A DNA stretch of 64,000 nucleotides from contig CAWBTX010000005.1 of assembly GCA_963791905.1 (NCBI GenBank), forward strand, positions 1 to 64,000. The letters run 5' to 3'. The notes below the pieces were generated by a model. That model worked only from the letters and a program-made list of their open reading frames with translations. It was not told where the DNA came from and did not search any database. Shown here one piece after another: positions 62,348-64,000 of this stretch (positions are counted from its first letter, which is position 1; each line of letters opens with the position of its first letter). The translations under genes and the position numbers were made by a program. The stretch is from Gaiellasilicea sp963791905 (GTDB lineage: Bacteria > Actinomycetota > Thermoleophilia > Gaiellales > Gaiellaceae).

Positions 62348-64000
62348 ATGAGTTCGATGGCCAACGCAACGCCCGTAGACATCAGTTGGCTGCTGGTCTG
62401 CGCGGCGCTGGTGCTCCTGATGCAGGTCGGCTTCACGGCGCTCGAGAGCGGCCTGGTTCGCTCGAAGAACTCGATCAACGTCGCGATCAAGAACTTCGCG
62501 AACTTCCTCGTCGCGGCGTCGCTGTTCTGGCTCTTCGGCTTCGGGCTGATGTTCGGGGCGAGCGAGTGGGGCCTGCTCGGCGGCTCGTCGACCCTGTTCG
62601 AGAGCGACAGCACCTTCCTCACCGCGTTCTTCCTCTTCCAGCTCGGCTTCATCGCCACGGCGACGACGCTCATGTCCGGCGCCGTCGCGGAGCGGATGCG
62701 GTTCAGCGCCTACCTCGTGCTGGCCGTGTTCGTGGCGGCGGTCACCTACCCCGTCTTCGGCCACTGGGCGTGGGGGGAGGCGGATCTCGCTGAGGGCAGC
62801 GGCGGCTCGGACGGCTGGCTGCGCGAGCTCGGCTTCATGGACTTCGCCGGCTCCACCGTCGTCCACTCGACCGGAGGCTGGGTCGCGCTCGCCGCGATCA
62901 TCATCCTGGGGCCGAGGATCGGCCGCTTCGGCCCGGGCGCGGTCCCGATCCGGGGTCACGACCTGCCGGTCACGACCCTCGGCGTGTTCGTGCTCTGGGT
63001 CGGCTGGTACGGCTTCAACGGCGGCAGCACGTTCGGGCTCACGGCCGACGTCCCGGAGGTGATCCTGAACACGACGCTCGCGGCGACGTTCGGCGGCCTC
63101 GTCGGCCTCGCGCTGACGCGGATCCTCGACCGCCGTCCCGACGTCGTGACGATCATGAACGGCTCGCTCGCCGGGCTCGTCGGCATCACGGCCTCCGCCA
63201 ACGTCATGAGCCCGTGGAAGGCCGTGATCGTCGGCGGCGTCGCCGCCGTCGTCATGCAGCTCGTGACGCTCCTGCTCGAGCGGCTCGAGATCGACGATGC
63301 GGTCGGCGCCGTTCCCGTTCATCTCGGGGCGGGCGTCTGGGGGACGCTCGCCGTCGGGCTCCTCGGCGACGCCGCCGCGTTCCCGGACGGGGCGAGCCGC
63401 GTCGAGCAGATCGGCGTCCAGCTCGTCGGCATCGGCGCCTGTTTCGTCTGGGCCTTCGGGCTCGGCTACGTCGTCCTCTCGTTGATCGATCGGCGCTTCC
63501 CGTTCCGCATCGACCGGGAAGGCGAGCTCGCCGGGCTCAACATCGCCGAGCACGGCGCGACGATGGAGATCTCGGACCTGCTCGTTGACATGGACGAGCA
63601 CCGGCGCACCGGAGACTTCACCCGGCCGGTCAACGTCGAGCCGCACACCGAGGCCGGCCAGATCGCGGCCGAGTACAACCGCGTCCTCGCCGCGATCGGC
63701 CGCCGGACCGACTCGCTCCAGCTGCTCCGCCGCACGACCGCCGCCGCGAACGAGTCCTCTACGGTCGAGGACGCGCTCGCGGTCGCGCTGAACGAGATCT
63801 GCAGGTACACGGGCTGGCCGGTCGGCCACGCCTACCTCGTCAGCCGCGACGATCCCGCACTGCTGGTCTCGACGGGCATCTGGAGCATCCGCGAGCGGGA
63901 GCGGTTCCGGGCGTTCCGCGCCGCCACGGAGGCCGAGCCGGTCCCGGCCGGCAGCGGACTGCCCGGGATCGCCCTTCAGGCCGGGAAGCCGGTCCTGGTC
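62348..64000 (+). CDS. Ammonium transporter fused to a GAF sensor domain, 3' end outside window
   Basis: 551 residues are visible, with no stop. Residues ~1-395 form an eleven-helix Amt channel: LLMQVGFTALESGLVRSKNS, AGSTVVHSTGGWVALAAIII with D165 and the first pore histidine H173, and AVPVHLGAGVWGTLAVGLLG with the second pore histidine H325. A linker (~400-450) and a GAF domain (~455 on: LQLLRRTTAAANESSTVEDA ... SGLPGIALQAGKPVLV) follow. Amt proteins joined to GAF and histidine-kinase modules act as ammonium sensors or regulated channels. A kinase or cyclase is expected downstream. ATG 62348 or 62357 may start it. Confidence 0.85.
   Translation, partial: MSSMANATPVDISWLLVCAALVLLMQVGFTALESGLVRSKNSINVAIKNFANFLVAASLFWLFGFGLMFGASEWGLLGGSSTLFESDSTFLTAFFLFQLGFIATATTLMSGAVAERMRFSAYLVLAVFVAAVTYPVFGHWAWGEADLAEGSGGSDGWLRELGFMDFAGSTVVHSTGGWVALAAIIILGPRIGRFGPGAVPIRGHDLPVTTLGVFVLWVGWYGFNGGSTFGLTADVPEVILNTTLAATFGGLVGLALTRILDRRPDVVTIMNGSLAGLVGITASANVMSPWKAVIVGGVAAVVMQLVTLLLERLEIDDAVGAVPVHLGAGVWGTLAVGLLGDAAAFPDGASRVEQIGVQLVGIGACFVWAFGLGYVVLSLIDRRFPFRIDREGELAGLNIAEHGATMEISDLLVDMDEHRRTGDFTRPVNVEPHTEAGQIAAEYNRVLAAIGRRTDSLQLLRRTTAAANESSTVEDALAVALNEICRYTGWPVGHAYLVSRDDPALLVSTGIWSIRERERFRAFRAATEAEPVPAGSGLPGIALQAGKPVLV

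Noticed and set aside
1..64000. CRISPR array
   Set aside because: No regularly spaced short repeats were seen anywhere in the window.

Overview
The DNA is high-GC and nearly every backbone gene has an actinobacterial flavour: NarL-type two-component pairs with overlapping starts, MMPL exporters, a LuxR regulator with an ATPase domain, LtrA and DUF2231. The best guess is a soil actinomycete, perhaps of the Thermoleophilia. That is inferred from gene content only; there is no rRNA or marker gene here. Single-base frame breaks recur throughout and are densest in the TcA gene, so some 'pseudogenes' may be sequencing or assembly errors rather than real decay.

Positions 1-41558 are accessory. The window opens inside a tRNA whose anticodon reads CGT (tRNA-Thr). 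The 3' end of this tRNA is repeated exactly (41 nt) at 34961-35001 and partly (21 nt exact) at 41538-41558. A tyrosine-recombinase C-terminal remnant sits just behind the first copy. This fits one 35-kb integrative element plus a 6.5-kb second segment stacked behind it. The first element carries: a peptidoglycan-binding protein and a LuxR regulator (1468-2872); a Tc (insecticidal-type) toxin locus with a fused TcB-TcC protein ending in its own toxin domain and a very large, frame-broken TcA (3062-20207); a minimal nucleotidyltransferase; a compact minus-strand operon with a PatG-C-like protein, a CGGC-motif peptide and two paralogous cysteine-rich 'PGFTAD' peptides (22159-23871); a secreted GH3 beta-glucosidase; two zinc-ribbon proteins; a nest of insertion sequences (an IS481 relic split by both an IS110 and an IS3 element, 28434-31928); a GNAT acetyltransferase; and a class V aminotransferase. 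The second segment holds a DUF4115-like protein, a DUF2231 membrane protein, a broken thiamine-pyrophosphate enzyme, an IS982 element, an AI-2E family transporter and a glycosyl-hydrolase tail fragment.

From 41587 onward the genes look like ordinary chromosome. One minus-strand operon runs histidine kinase, response regulator, VOC protein, MMPL exporter, 2TM protein, serine hydrolase (47587 to 41587). A plus-strand group follows: LuxR-ATPase regulator, secreted cupin, VOC protein, then a GntR-ABC transporter operon. After a PAS histidine kinase, a double winged-helix protein and a cNMP-binding protein comes a second minus-strand operon: MMPL exporter, sensor membrane protein, histidine kinase, response regulator, LtrA (62187 to 56598). 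The window ends inside an ammonium transporter fused to a GAF domain.

The most promising unexplained system is the PatG-C-like/cysteine-rich peptide operon. The Tc locus, with its distinctive C-terminal toxin and associated lysis-like and regulatory genes, comes second.
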